DNA of 49,055 nt from Branchiostoma floridae (Eukaryota > Chordata > Leptocardii > Amphioxiformes > Branchiostomatidae): the NCBI RefSeq assembly GCF_000003815.2, contig NC_049988.1:4751356-4800410 (forward strand), given 5' to 3'. The position numbers and the translations under genes were made by a program. The notes under the pieces were generated by a model. That model had not been told where the DNA came from. It did no database searches and was given only the letters and a program-made list of their open reading frames with translations. Each line of letters starts with the position of its first letter. Within the stretch, counting starts at the first letter, position 1. This document shows positions 9,243 to 19,639 of this stretch, one piece after another.

Positions 9243-10510
9243 ATATAACAGATAATTTATTTGCAAATCCATGCCCGTAGGCTAATTGCAATGATACAGA
9301 CAGTGAAAAGTAACAAGTGTCTATTCTAAATACACACACGTCAGCTATCTATGTACATGCTTCTACTTTCTTTACTGGGTGGTTTGACTTCTTCTTTGGA
9401 GGCAGTGGCTGATGAAAAGTCCCACTTCTTTAATGATTAGTGGGTTCTGTGATTTTAACAGAAATATAGTTTTTTTGAGGTCTACTAACTGATGAAAAGT
9501 TGGAAATATTGTTTTGATTGTGTCAAAAAGGTTGTTTCTTTCGTCCTCATAATGGGGGCAGTTACATATAAAATGTATTTCATCTTCCACTGCATCCGTC
9601 GCACAGTATTTACACAATCTATCTTGAGCTGGCACTTTTTTATAACGACCATTTTCTATCTCTAGTGAATGAGCACTGATTCTTATCTTACATACATTGG
9701 ATCTCTTGTCAGCGTCGTTCTGGTATAGATAGGTTTCCATGGCATATTCGGTTTTGATATGTTTGTAAAATCTTAGTTTGCCGTTATCTTTAGACAATTG
9801 CTGGAAAAAGGTTTGGACATACACGTCTGACAGTCTTTTCCTTAACAATGTACAGATATGTTTGTTGTCTATTCTAGAGTGAGCATAGTTCCATAGATAG
9901 GAATAACCATTATAATCAAGTATTTGTTTTACATGTTGGAGCCAAGTTTTCTTATGATTGTTTAAAGGTACATTTTGTTGACAGAGTAGTGCGTCTATTT
10001 GCAAAGGGTGTGTAGAGTAATCTAACTGTTTAAGGCGTAGCCAGTACTTAACTATGCGGATTGCTATATCTATGCCTGTTGGATAGACTCCGAGTTCTGC
10101 TCTACATGCGGAGTTACAGGAATTCCTGTGCACGCCAAGAATATTTTTTACAAAAGCGGGTTTGGATATTTTCCACTGGGCAGTTATCTTTTCCACAGTC
10201 TATACCCCAAATCTCACTACCATATAACATTATGGGTTTAATACACGTATTGAATAGCTTAAGTAGAGTCTTGGGGGACATCGTTGAAAGAGTGAGAGGT
10301 TTGAGGCCGAATACAGCTTTACGTGCCTTTAGAGACAGATTCTTTTTAGCTAAGGAATAAGTACCCGACGAGGACAACGTCAGGCCTAGGTAGGGGTAGG
10401 AGTTTGCGATTTCGATGTTATCTACGCCAAATAAGAAATTTAGGAGTCTCCCTGATTTGTTAAAGATCACGGCTTTAGTTTTCTTTGGTAGGATGTGATA
10501 AAAGCTGAGA
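9243..10510 (-). mobile_element. 5'-truncated LINE, minus strand
   Basis: It holds the C-terminal part of a LINE reverse-transcriptase ORF plus a short 3' UTR. The UTR ends, on the minus strand, with TGCAATTAGCC, GGGCATGGATTTGC and AAATAAATTATC. The same UTR end recurs at 12455-12530, 26300-26365 and 35160-35285. Upstream of about 10510 the frame hits a stop and an unrelated dispersed repeat begins, as expected for incomplete reverse transcription. The 3' end lies within 10 bp of the MITE at 9031-9234. Confidence 0.85.
9372..10502 (-). pseudogene. LINE reverse transcriptase C-terminal region, frameshifted
   Basis: The upstream frame (10114 to about 10502) reads PKKTKAVIFNKSGR, then SYPYLGLTLSSSGTYSLA and PIMLYGSEIWG, the conserved post-catalytic and thumb segment of non-LTR reverse transcriptases. 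The downstream frame (9372-10196) continues with GVHRNSCNSACRAELG, then KIRISAHSLEIE, a CX2C-x9-HX2C zinc-knuckle-like motif (CKYC...HFIC) and NPLIIKEVGLFISHCL. The frames meet at a six-T run (10142-10147), so a one-base slip in a homopolymer breaks the gene. The catalytic FADD-type motif is missing through 5' truncation. Calling it CR1/L2-like is an inference. Confidence 0.85.
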
Positions 10511-10514
10511 AAAA

Positions 10515-10585
10515 ATTAGATTTTGGACCCCCTGGTGGCTTCCCTTCGTACTGCAGCGTAACTTCCGGTTTTGCTATCTCGTGTT
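10515..10585. repeat. Dispersed repeat, partner at 41885-41955
   Basis: Both places share a CCCCCTGGTG word, then CTTNCGTACTGCA / CTTTAGTACTGCA, then AAC-CCGGT. It is too short to classify. Confidence 0.5.
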
Positions 10586-11333
10586 CTGAACAATCTATGG
10601 TCACGAGTTTTGGGTGGTAGATAGCTCTTGTCATCATTTCTTATTGAACATAAAATACGAATTACGTACACAGTGGTGTCGTCCTCAAGCTAGCAAGCCA
10701 AGCTTATGTTAGCGGCACCACTAGTGATACATGTAAAACAATAATGCAGACGTCATTCCATTTATTTACAGTAACGGTGTCAACATTGTATCAAAAATCT
10801 ATCAATTATGAAAAGTGTATCGTTTATAACAATATAGCAGCGTAATATAAAATATCTGAGCATTAGCGATAGAGAAAAGCCTCTAATAAGCAAATGTATA
10901 ATAGCTTATTCTGATAAAGCATTTATATTTAGAGTCAAGATATTCAACTTTTGTCGTCTGTAAAAAAGAATTAAACGTCGGTTGATTTATTAGATTATTT
11001 GCGGTCGCTAAACAAAAAATTATATCATATACAGCTCAACAACACTCACAATTTTGTTTGATTTTAACAGCTCAAGATGACTGTTAAAGCTAGCGATGCA
11101 AATTTGATCAATTTATGTCAAAGGCGACAGAAAAAAATTATGCATAGCTTTACTGAACCATGTGTTTGATCAAAGGTCATACGGTACAATGTCTAAAGCT
11201 TAAGGGTCTGTCAAAAGCGCTTCAGATCGTTGCACTTCAAAGCACTTCAAGCAATGTTAAAACAAGCGACCCTGAAAGTACATCCAGTACTGTCGTGGCA
11301 GGTTTTGTTGTAGGTTAAACTATTGATAATATT
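10586..11333. other. Unannotated AT-rich region
   Basis: I see no gene. The segment AAAACAAGCGACCCTGAAAG near 11262 weakly resembles 12252-12272 on the far side of the minisatellite, which may be an old flanking duplication. Confidence 0.3.
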
Positions 11334-11453
11334 TGCCAAAAAGCAGTGACTCAAGGAACTGGAAATGATTTTGAAAACGGTCAACCGTTGGAAACGGTTT
11401 GACCGTTTCCAAAATCATATCCAGTTACTGGATTAACTGCTTTTTTGCATATC
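11334..11453. mobile_element. Foldback element (copy a)
   Basis: The left arm (GCCAAAAAGCAGTGACTCAA, then AACTGGAAATGATTTTG and AACGGTCAA) is mirrored by the right arm (TTGACCGTT, CAAAATCATATCCAGTT, TTAACTGCTTTTTTGC) at about 85% by eye, with almost no loop. Related arms occur at 21925-22140 and 29232-29300. Downstream sequence TTATTACTTGGATGTCCAAC matches the outer part of the 22-kb copy in reverse orientation. Confidence 0.75.
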
Positions 11454-11504
11454 TTATTACTTGGATGTCCAACCTACATCGACGTATTGATAATAGTGTA
11501 TCAG

Positions 11505-12000
11505 TGACACTGCGTCTGCATCAGTATAGCTGGTATAGGACCACCCTTTGGCATAACACACCACCTTCTGCATCTGTATCTGTAACGTTATAGCCAGTAT
11601 AACCACCATTCCGCGTAACACATCAGCTTCTCTATCTGTATCCTCATTGCTGCTACGAGTATAACTGTCCTTCGGCGTAACAGGTCATCTTCCGTATCTG
11701 TATAGCCGGTATAACCGCCCTTCGGCGTAACACACCAGCTTCTGTATCTGTATTTGTATAGACGGTATAACCGCCCTTCGGCGTAACACACCAGCTTCTG
11801 CGTCTGTTTCTGTATATAACCGATATAACCGACTTTTGACGTAATACACAGGCTTCTGGCAGGTTTGACTGTATATGTATATAGCCAGTATAACCACCCT
11901 TCGGCGTAACAGATCAGCTTCTGTATCTGTATCTTGTATCTATATAGCTATTAAAACTGTCCTTAGGAGTAAAACACCAGCTTCTGTATCTGTATCTATA
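11505..12000. repeat. Minisatellite, ~8 units of ~50-70 bp
   Basis: Units carry TATAGCCGGTATAACCGCCC, then TTCGGCGTAACACACCAG, then CTTCTGTATCTGTATCTG. Starts fall near 11521, 11590, 11650, 11700, 11760, 11815, 11880 and 11945. Unit length varies mainly through the number of CTGTAT steps. All short ORFs here are repeat artefacts. Confidence 0.9.
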
Positions 12001-12454
12001 TCTTATCCTACAATAACTATTTACAACGAGTTTCAGTTTCCGACAGTTCCAGGAAAATGCTTAACACGTCAAAGGTGATATAACAACACATGCACGCTAT
12101 AGTGTAAATAATGCCTATCATATGATAACGAAAACTCATCCAACCATGTTCGGTAACATTGATTGCCTACCTCAGACTCTGATTGGTATTTCAGAAGCAT
12201 ATTCCAGATGACTGAACTTTCATGGTTCAACTAATGTGGCTGATCATGAAAACAAGTGATCCATAAAGTACATTCAAAGTCGATGTAAAACACGGCAAGT
12301 CAATAGCTGTGGATAATGTTCAATATAACACATCTTATTGACCATATCTAACCAATACTACGTTGGGGCTGTTTTATGTCCGAAATTACTCGCCTCATCG
12401 AATATGCTTCGATGGACTTTTCTCCTCTTTTCTATCATATGGATCCATTAATGA
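12001..12454. other. Unannotated region
   Basis: I see no gene or clear repeat apart from the weak match at 12252-12330 to 11262-11333. Confidence 0.3.
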
Positions 12455-12530
12455 CAATGACAATGAAGTTTATTGCATATTCATGCCCCATTGGGGCTAA
12501 ATGCAGTCAGTTTGGTACATAGTATGTAAT
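12455..12530 (-). mobile_element. LINE 3'-end fragment
   Basis: GACAATGACAATGAAG leads into TTTATTGCATATTCATGCCC and GGGGCTAAATGCA, the 3' UTR end of the family at 9243-10510. The ATGACA steps look like the microsatellite tail left by target-primed reverse transcription. No coding part remains. Confidence 0.7.
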
Positions 12531-13280
12531 CGGAAAGCTATACATATATATTACAGTTTACATGTTTCTTCTCTCTTCTTAAAACATGCGTGGACGAGCT
12601 TATAGAGTTTTCCCAGTATATCGTAGTTAGATGATGACATAAGGTATTTGAACAGATCTTCCTTCGTCATTAATGCGATGATGTCGATGATCATCACCGT
12701 CAGCAACATCATAATCATAAAACATTGACATACATTTAAACAACTATAAACATCATCGTCATCAGATATCACCATTGTCATTATCACCATTAACATGATT
12801 TTATTGTTGTTTGTTGTAAGAATTGTCTGTCAAGAAGTCCAGGAAGAATATGGTGTACCATTATGCAGATTATCAATCGATAAATTCATAAGTCTTGGAA
12901 TAACCTATCATATTTTCTAAAAATAAAAACATTTTCAGAAGACCACGAAAACTTCACATATCTATATTAAGCAGTATTACCGGAAGCACGTATGACTCTT
13001 CATTAGTCACACCTCATTTCTTGTTAAGCTAGCTTTCCTCAACTTTGATTGATGACATAAAGTATCAACGTTGACAGGCTGCTTACTGCGATGAATTGAA
13101 GACTGTTTATTCAATTACCCATTTTATGTTATTCGTGTTCATCCTGCCGAATCATTATAGGCTACAGCAAGTAAATTGGATGGATACACGCATTGTTTTT
13201 TACCTGATATCGGAAAAAATAGATTCTGTTCCCCAAGAAATGGTGAACATGACGAGGAAATACTTAGAATAGGTAACGCT
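12531..13280. other. Unannotated region with CAT-rich patch
   Basis: A degenerate (CAT/ATC)n patch lies at 12660-12795. A possible TIR fragment of the 34345 family (GGCTACAGCAAGTAAATTGG) is at about 13160. I see no gene. Confidence 0.4.
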
Positions 13281-13281
13281 A

Positions 13282-13385
13282 GTTTACCTTTATCTGCGGG
13301 GTAACATATATCCGTTGCTTTCAGAAGTTGGTATTTAGGGATATGAAGTCGACGGATGGTAGTTTTAACCTGCAATGTTTTGAAT
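13282..13385. mobile_element. MITE left-end fragment (9031 family)
   Basis: GTTTACCTTTATCTGCGGGG, TAACATATATCCGTTG and GGTATTTAGGGATATGAAG align with the left half of 9031-9234. No right end is present, so it is truncated. Confidence 0.7.
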
Positions 13386-13931
13386 ATATTACAATAAGAT
13401 TTACTTGTTATGGCTTTATGGCTTTATACGTCTTTACCTGAAAAGCTGCTAATATACGCAGTCAAGTAAAGAGCTAATAATAAGTTGTACAGCACAGCAC
13501 ATATTAATTACCTTACCACTGACCGTAAACGCATAGCATGACATAAATGATAGCTACATAGAAGCCCTAAAGGGCATATCAAAATTGCACCAGCTTGCGA
13601 TTTATCCACCAGTCATCCATATAAACAACAGGCATACAACATTAATGGATGCTTGAATCAATTCTGAGCTACCACAAGGTTTTTAGATGNNNNNNNNNNN
13701 NNNNNNNNNNNNNNNNNNNNNNNNNNNNNNNNNNNNNNNNNNNNNNNNNNNNNNNNNNNNNNNNNNNNNNNNNNNNNNNNNNNNNNNNNAGTGCAAATTG
13801 CATTTCCATGTAAAGTTTTACATATTGGCGTGACTATTTTAGGATGTGTTGGCCAAGCAATACTCAAGTTCAATGAATTATTTAGAAATGCCAAGTTTTA
13901 TGAGAATGATTGTCAGAGATGACTTTCTTTA
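13386..13931. other. Unannotated sequence containing a 100-base gap
   Basis: N at 13690-13789, exactly 100 bases, so probably a gap of unknown size. Any reading frame through the gap is meaningless. The flanks show nothing recognisable. Confidence 0.8.
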
Positions 13932-15196
13932 AGGTCCCCCTCTCACTTGACGTGGGGCACGCTTGCGGCATTACTGCGTTCGTTCACTGCGGCACTGTTG
14001 TGTTAATTTCGCCGATTTTGTCTTGCACTCACGCTGACGTGCGGCACTGTTGCGTTTCTAGACTAAATGAACATGTTATTGACAATTGCAGCGTTGTCAA
14101 TTTATGAAAAATCACTGTAAGATGACAAGAATGCCCAAAATGAGATTTATAATGAAAAGATTTCCCTTATGATTATGAATTATATGATGCATATGCTATA
14201 GATAACATTGAAAGACTTTTACAGTAAAGGAAATGACCCGAATGAACAGACACGAACCATATACCAGATTTGACTCCATGTGTACGTTTTGCACCATGTT
14301 ATGTGTAATGATGTATGTTTATATGTTTATCAAGCTCCTTGATGTTTATTCACCAATTTTGCAAATTTTTTAAATGAAAATGTTTGATATTTCATACTTT
14401 TTTTGTATGACGCGGAGTGTTTTCATTGTCGGCGGATGGCTTGCCAGCCTATTGATGATGTCTAAGTCTATCATATTTGTAAAAAGTGAGAAAATATGGC
14501 CCATGGGTCCGAATAACTGCAATTTTCAATTTTATCGGCGGCAGCCTACCAGCAATGATTACACTGCTTGTAACGTTATAACGCAAACTCAAAAGCAAAC
14601 GTTATCATATCACGTAAATAATTTCTTTTTGAACCTTGTACGATAATCTTTTTCTCTACATCCGTAGGTTAATCGATAAACCAGTTACTTATTTTCTTTT
14701 GTTTTCAAGTATAAAATACTGACCTACTTTCCATGAAATAAATTAAAAGATGTATTTTTAAGTTAACTCTGAATACGGATACAAGGTAAGTTTTGTGGAA
14801 TTCGCAATGCTGTAACTGGATCGAAAACCGCTGTAAAATTATTAGAAATGCATCTAAAATAGCTTCTCGGTGATAAAAGGATGTTTACTTTTGATTCTTG
14901 GTGTAAAATAGGCAAAATATATCCTTGATACTGTTTGGGGCGTGGTGGCGGCACTGTTGGGGCATTGTTGGGGCACCGTTGGGGCACTGTTGCGGCACTG
15001 TTGCGGCATCTTGCCACTTGCGTTTTTTTAAAACTTTTTAAAAAACGTCGCGCTTGCAAGCGTCACTTCTAGGTTTGCTTGCGGCACCTCTAGGTTTGCT
15101 TGCGGCACCTCTAGGTTCCGTGGGGGTACGGGTACATCTGCGTTTTCGAACGCAGCAATGCCGCAAGCGTGCCGCACGTCATGTGAGAGGGGGCCT
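13932..15196. mobile_element. 1,265-bp Harbinger-like element, non-autonomous
   Basis: The left end AGGTCCCCCTCTCACTTGAC mirrors the right end GTCATGTGAGAGGGGGCCT, and the inverted repeat continues for about 55 bp through GCGGCATT-CTGCGTTCG. TTA flanks both ends exactly (13929-13931 and 15197-15199). Subterminal 12-bp GGCACTGTTGGG repeats (14938-15008) and three ~25-bp CTCTAGGTTTGCTTGCGGCA repeats (15065-15117) lie near the right end. The longest internal frame (14374-14646) resembles no transposase. The outer TIR matches the right end of 25946-26114. Confidence 0.85.
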
Positions 15197-15233
15197 TTAG
15201 CAAGAAAGTTCATCTGTGTTGGTTAATGACATT

Positions 15234-15331
15234 ATGGATAAACTAAACTTTAACTAAACCAACAAATATTTTAGGCAAGCCCTAACTTATTATGCTTGTA
15301 GTGTTGGTTATTTAAAGTTTAGTTTATCCAT
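15234..15331. repeat. Short perfect hairpin, 20-bp arms
   Basis: ATGGATAAACTAAACTTTAA at 15234-15253 is the exact reverse complement of 15312-15331, with a 58-bp loop. Imperfect pairing (GTTGGTTA / TAACCAAC) occurs within the loop. It lies 35 bp beyond the Harbinger-like element and could be a very small MITE. Confidence 0.7.
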
Positions 15332-15688
15332 TAGGATGACTTTTGTTTTACGAAGTTCAAGGGCCATGTACTGTTTACGTACATTAGTTGCCTTTTAGTT
15401 ATGATGTGCACTGTATTTAGGCGTTCTGATGTGGTTGCTCGATTTCGAAATATTGCTGATAATTTTTGCCATACCTTGTTCACCGCCTTGAATTATTACA
15501 GCAAGTACTTATATACGTTTTACAGCCTTAAATATCTCTGCTATTGACTGATACAAATTGAGCTGATGGCTTCACGTACCTTTGAGAACTGACATTTTGT
15601 AACATTGCGATGAGAGATTATGTTTTCCGCGTATCGGATTATGATTGCTACAACTTCACATAACCTAAACACGACTTACTTATCAAGG
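15332..15688. other. Unannotated region
   Basis: I see no gene or repeat here. Confidence 0.35.
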
Positions 15689-15696
15689 GTAGAGAT

Positions 15697-16145
15697 TAGG
15701 GGATGGGTACCGGTACAGAAAATTCAGGTTCAGGTCCGGTTCAGGTCCAGAAGATCAAGTCCAGGTCCGGACCTGAACCTAAACCTGATTCAGTATGTGA
15801 AGTCATGTGAATGAAGGATATTCAAAACAATGGTCCATTTCGCTACAAAGAGTATATTTTGTGGGGTATTTGACTCCCACTGGCGTTTTAAAATTCACAA
15901 GACTAACTGCATCTGTACGATTGACTGGAAAACTTGGTAGAAATGACTATAAACTCTACTCTGCTTCGCTCTTGTTATTTTCTTCGACCGGTTATCGCTT
16001 AAATCTGTAAATTCCTGATCATATAATCCGTTGGGGGTGATAATCCGTTTATTTTCGATTAGGTCCAGCATCAAGACCGGATCCAGCAATTTTTTTTCAG
16101 GTCACAATAAGAAAAACCAGTTTTGTAGTACCGGTACCCGCCCTA
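15697..16145. mobile_element. hAT-type MITE with 8-bp target duplication
   Basis: It begins TAGGGGATGGGTACCGGTAC and ends GTACCGGTACCCGCCCTA. GTAGAGAT flanks it on both sides (15689-15696 and 16146-16153), the 8-bp duplication typical of hAT transposons. Just inside the left end are GGTCCGGTTCAGGTCC-type palindromic repeats. Relatives are at 19401-19525 and 48024-48453. The short ORF shared with the 48-kb copy is frame-disrupted and not a transposase. Confidence 0.9.
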
Positions 16146-16211
16146 GTAGAGATCACATACACATAAATCGACCTTTCAAACGATCTTCGCCATCGACATC
16201 TCTGACCACAC

Positions 16212-16435
16212 CACGGTAATTACGTAACCTTCACGGTGCTACAAAGCCCATGTGCAATGGTGATTTTGACGTATGTTTTGTCTGATTGAATCAATATGAT
16301 GAATCGCTAATCATGAAACATTACACGGTAATTACGTAACCTTCGGGGCGCTCCAAAGTCCATGTGCAATGTCGAGTGGACGTATGTTTCGTCAGATTAA
16401 AATCATTTTGATGAATCACTGTGCGACCATGCGCC
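16212..16435. repeat. Tandem duplication, ~112 bp x 2
   Basis: Both units run CACGGTAATTACGTAACCTT, then CATGTGCAATG, then GACGTATGTTT, then GATGAATC. They differ by roughly 10-15%. No gene is present. Confidence 0.8.
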
Positions 16436-16656
16436 ATTAATCATGTTGATACGACAGGCAGTTACATGATAGTTACATCGTCTGATTGCCGTATCTGAAA
16501 AATGAAAACTAACAGACATACAAGCAAACTTTCCCCCTTTGTCGCAACTGAATCTAATCTGTAAAGATGGTAATTCAACGACGTCGTCAAACAAAGGTAT
16601 ATACTTAAGCCTTAGATAAAATGGCACAAAAATCTGGATGCGAAGAAAACGCCATT

Positions 16657-16890
16657 GTTTATTATTGTTTGTTTATTGTTTATTAACTCCTTTAGTTGTT
16701 GACAACTTCGTAACGTACATCTACTCTTCCAGGAGTAATAATTACACATAACACATGGACAGCACATAACATGCACAACATATAACATATGTCATTCACA
16801 ATATCATTACAAAAAACGCATGTGCCTAATCAAGTTATCAAATACCTCATGTGCCATTAGCTGAACTTCGCATGTGTTCCATTAGCTACT
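16657..16890 (-). mobile_element. Retroposon-like insertion 1 in satellite array 3
   Basis: The satellite sequence breaks after GCCATT (16651-16656) and resumes after a second GCCATT (16891-16896). On the minus strand the insert ends in an A-rich AATAAACAATAAAC tail, consistent with retroposition. The 6-bp duplication is short, so the boundary could be off by a few bases. Confidence 0.55.
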
Positions 16891-16924
16891 GCCATTACCC
16901 ATGAAGTTGCTAGAAATATCAGTT

Positions 16925-17058
16925 TTAATTTTTATTTATTCAACAACAAAGTACAAAACAGGACAGAGAGGTAATACACTCTAGCTTTACGCTAATATTC
17001 ACATCACCTCTCAAAAAAAGGATAACTGACAAGAACAAATAAAATGACAACATCAAAC
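16925..17058 (-). mobile_element. Retroposon-like insertion 2 in satellite array 3
   Basis: Flanked by exact ATATCAGTT on both sides (16916-16924 and 17059-17067), a 9-bp target duplication. Intact satellite units read straight through this site. The minus-strand 3' end is GAATAAATAAAAATTAAAA, a polyadenylation-like tail. I cannot name the family. Confidence 0.75.
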
Positions 17059-18720
17059 ATATCAGTTACCAGAAATAGATAGCGCCATCGAGTCAGATGG
17101 TATCTGCTTACAGAATCCTTTATTCCAACTGAGTCTTATCTCTAAAGTTTGTAGTTCTGCAGGGTCGCTAACCAAAGGTAGCTGCTTTAGCTTCAGGTAA
17201 AATGGCCAAAATATCTTGATACAAGGACGCCATCATCACTCTGGCAAGGAAATGCCAGTTGCCATAAATAGATAACGCCATCGAGTCAGATGGTATCCTT
17301 GTATGCACTAACTTTTATCTCTAAAGTTAGTCATTTAGGGAGTCGCTAACCAAAGGCACGTGCTTCACCCTCAGGTAAAATGGCACAAAAATCTGGATAC
17401 GATGAAAACACCATTACTCATGAAGTTGCTGGAATATCAGTTGCCAGAGACAGATAACGCCATCGGGTCAGATGGTATCTGCTTACAGAATGCTTTTTTC
17501 CCACTGAATCTTATTCCTAAAGTTTGTAGTTCTGCAGGGTCGCTAACCAAAGGTAGCTGCTTTAGCTTCAGGTAAAATGGCCAAAATATCTTGATACAAG
17601 GGCGCCATCATCACTCAAGCAAGGAGATACCAGTTGCCATAGATAGATAACGCCATCGGGTCAGATGGTATCCTTGTATGCACTGACTTTTATCTCTAAA
17701 TTTAGTCATTCAGGGAGTCGCTAACCAAAGGTACGTGTTTTACCCTCAGGTAAAATGGCACAAAAATCTGGATACGATGAAAACACAATTACTCATGAAG
17801 TTGCTGGAATATCAGTTGCCAGAGATAGAACACGCCATCGGGTCGGATGGTATCTGCTTACAGAATCCTTTGTGGCCACTGAATTGTATCCCTAAAGTTA
17901 GTCATTCAGGGGGTGGCTAACCAAAGGTACGTACTTTGAAAGCCTTGGGTAAAATGGCCAAAATATCTTGATACAAGGACACCATAATCACTCACGCATA
18001 GAAATAGTTGCCATAGATAGATAACGCCATCGGGTCAGATGGTATCCTTGTATGCACTGACTTTTATCTCTAAAGGGGGTCGCTAACAAAGGTACGTGCT
18101 TTGCCCTCAGGCAAAATGGCACAAAAATCTGGATACGATGAAAACACTATGACTCATGAAGTTGCTAGAAATGTCAGTAACCAGAGATAGATAACGCCAT
18201 TGGGTCAGATGGTATCTGCTTTCTTTAGTCATTCAGGGGGTCACTAACCAAAACTTTATCCTAAGGTAAAATGGCACAAAATCTTGGATACGAGGAAAGT
18301 ACCATCATTCACGAAGTTACGAAAAATTTCAGGTGCCGGACCATAGATAATACAATCGGTTCAGATGGTATCTTCTTACAGAATCCTTTATTCCAACTGA
18401 ATCTTATCTCTAAAGTTCATAACTCAGGGGGTCGCTAACCAAAGGGTACGTGCTTTGAAAGCCTCAGGTAAAATGGCCCAAATATCTTGATACAAGGACG
18501 CCATTACTCATGACGTTGCTAGAGATAGATGAATCCATAGTTAGAACCTGATTAAAGAATCATTTCTATCCACTTAATTTTACCTCTACTAAAGTTAGTG
18601 ATTCCAGGGGCCACAGATTATTGATACATTAAGGACACCATCATCACTCACACATTGCGTTACTGGAAATGTGAGTTGCCGGAGATAGATGCCATGGGGT
18701 CAGATGATATCTGCTTACAG

Positions 18721-19017
18721 AATCAGTAATTCGTTTTATCACCGGGAAACGTGACAGCCCTTGAGCAAGTGATACGTCTGGCGGCAAAATATGTCGATAT
18801 TGTATCGAGGATATTGAGCGTACTATCATACTTTCCTCTACAACTGATACATTCATGGTTTTAGCACTAAAAGGACAGAAAACAGTTTGTGTTGAATACA
18901 CCAACGGCCACAGTTGTCTTAAAAGTTAATCTGTGTCGGTTGAAGTAATGCTGGATCCAAATCATCATGTATATGTACAAATGAATCTAAATCAAAGCAG
19001 GATACCAATATATAACA
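18721..19017. other. Unannotated region
   Basis: The minus-strand ORF at 18644-18904 overlaps the satellite edge and has no recognisable domain. I see nothing else. Confidence 0.35.
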
Positions 19018-19318
19018 CTAAATATTTGATATGCGAAAGTTCAAAGCAATAATCTTTCTTTATCAAATGAGTAAAGACTAAAATCATACATGTTCTGAAC
19101 AATAAATCATATTGACCTGTACAGTCAGATTTTGACTAATGGATAAGTGTACGTTATGTGAAAGGTCTACCATTACATTGTATTCAATTTGACCTTGGTT
19201 TTGACATAATTTCACACATCTATGCCACCAGGTAATTACATAAATATCTAATCTATGTCACCTCAAAAATTATTAACTTTTTTATTCGGATCAGAAAGGA
19301 CATTGAATCATATATGAT
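19018..19318. repeat. Direct repeat B, copy 1 (~300 bp)
   Basis: It matches 20886-21192 on the same strand at roughly 85-88% by eye, from CTAAATATTTGATATGCG to GGATCAGAAAGGACATT. No coding signal is present. Confidence 0.85.
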
Positions 19319-19400
19319 AGACAGCTCAAAGTTGACACCACCAAAGTAAATGGTATTTTCCTATATATTGAGACAACGTCTGTTGAAGTTTGCTTTTACG

Positions 19401-19525
19401 TAGGGATGGGTACCGGTACAGAAGATTCAGGTCCAGGCCCGGTTCAGGTCCAGAGGATCAGGTCCAGATCTGGATGTTCTGAGCCTGGACCTGATTTTCC
19501 AATAGGTCCAACATCCGGTCCATTC
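19401..19525. mobile_element. hAT-type MITE, internally deleted and truncated
   Basis: It begins TAGGGATGGGTACCGGTAC and keeps the GGTCCGG palindromic left part, then jumps to the right-side segment CCAATAGGTCCAACATCCGG. The right TIR is missing and no matching 8-bp duplication is visible. It is the same family as 15697-16145. Confidence 0.8.
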
Positions 19526-19639
19526 CTAGGACATAGAATACATGACTCGGTGACTAGTTTATTGCACCCCTCGTTTCTGTTTGGGGATGGTTGAAAAGCT
19601 CCAATGTAGATGGCTTTATTATTTCATCGCAGAAACCGT

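Larger units (their letters stand above)
16540..18720. repeat. Satellite array 3, alternating monomers
   Basis: The core GATAACGCCATCGGGTCAGA, followed by TGGTATC, recurs near 17076, 17270, 17452, 17645, 17825, 18015, 18187, 18340 and 18680. Units ending TCTGCTTACAGAAT alternate with units ending CTTGTATGCACTGA, giving a higher-order period of about 375 bp (17076, 17452, 17825, 18187) made of two ~185-bp monomers. Alternation is lost toward 18340-18720, where units are eroded. Two retroposon-like insertions interrupt the first unit. Short ORFs at 17360 and 17735 are the same satellite frame, not genes. Confidence 0.9.

Noticed and set aside
11262-12330. Possible flanking duplication around the foldback/minisatellite
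   Set aside because: Only a short block (AAAACAAG-GA-CC-AAAGTACAT) is alike; too weak to claim.
15807-16010. Small protein shared with 48137-48454
   Set aside because: Both frames lie inside hAT-type MITEs, use different starts and are frame-disrupted relative to each other.
17360-17920. Two similar 60-70-aa ORFs
   Set aside because: Identical position in satellite monomers; similarity comes from the repeat, not from a gene family.
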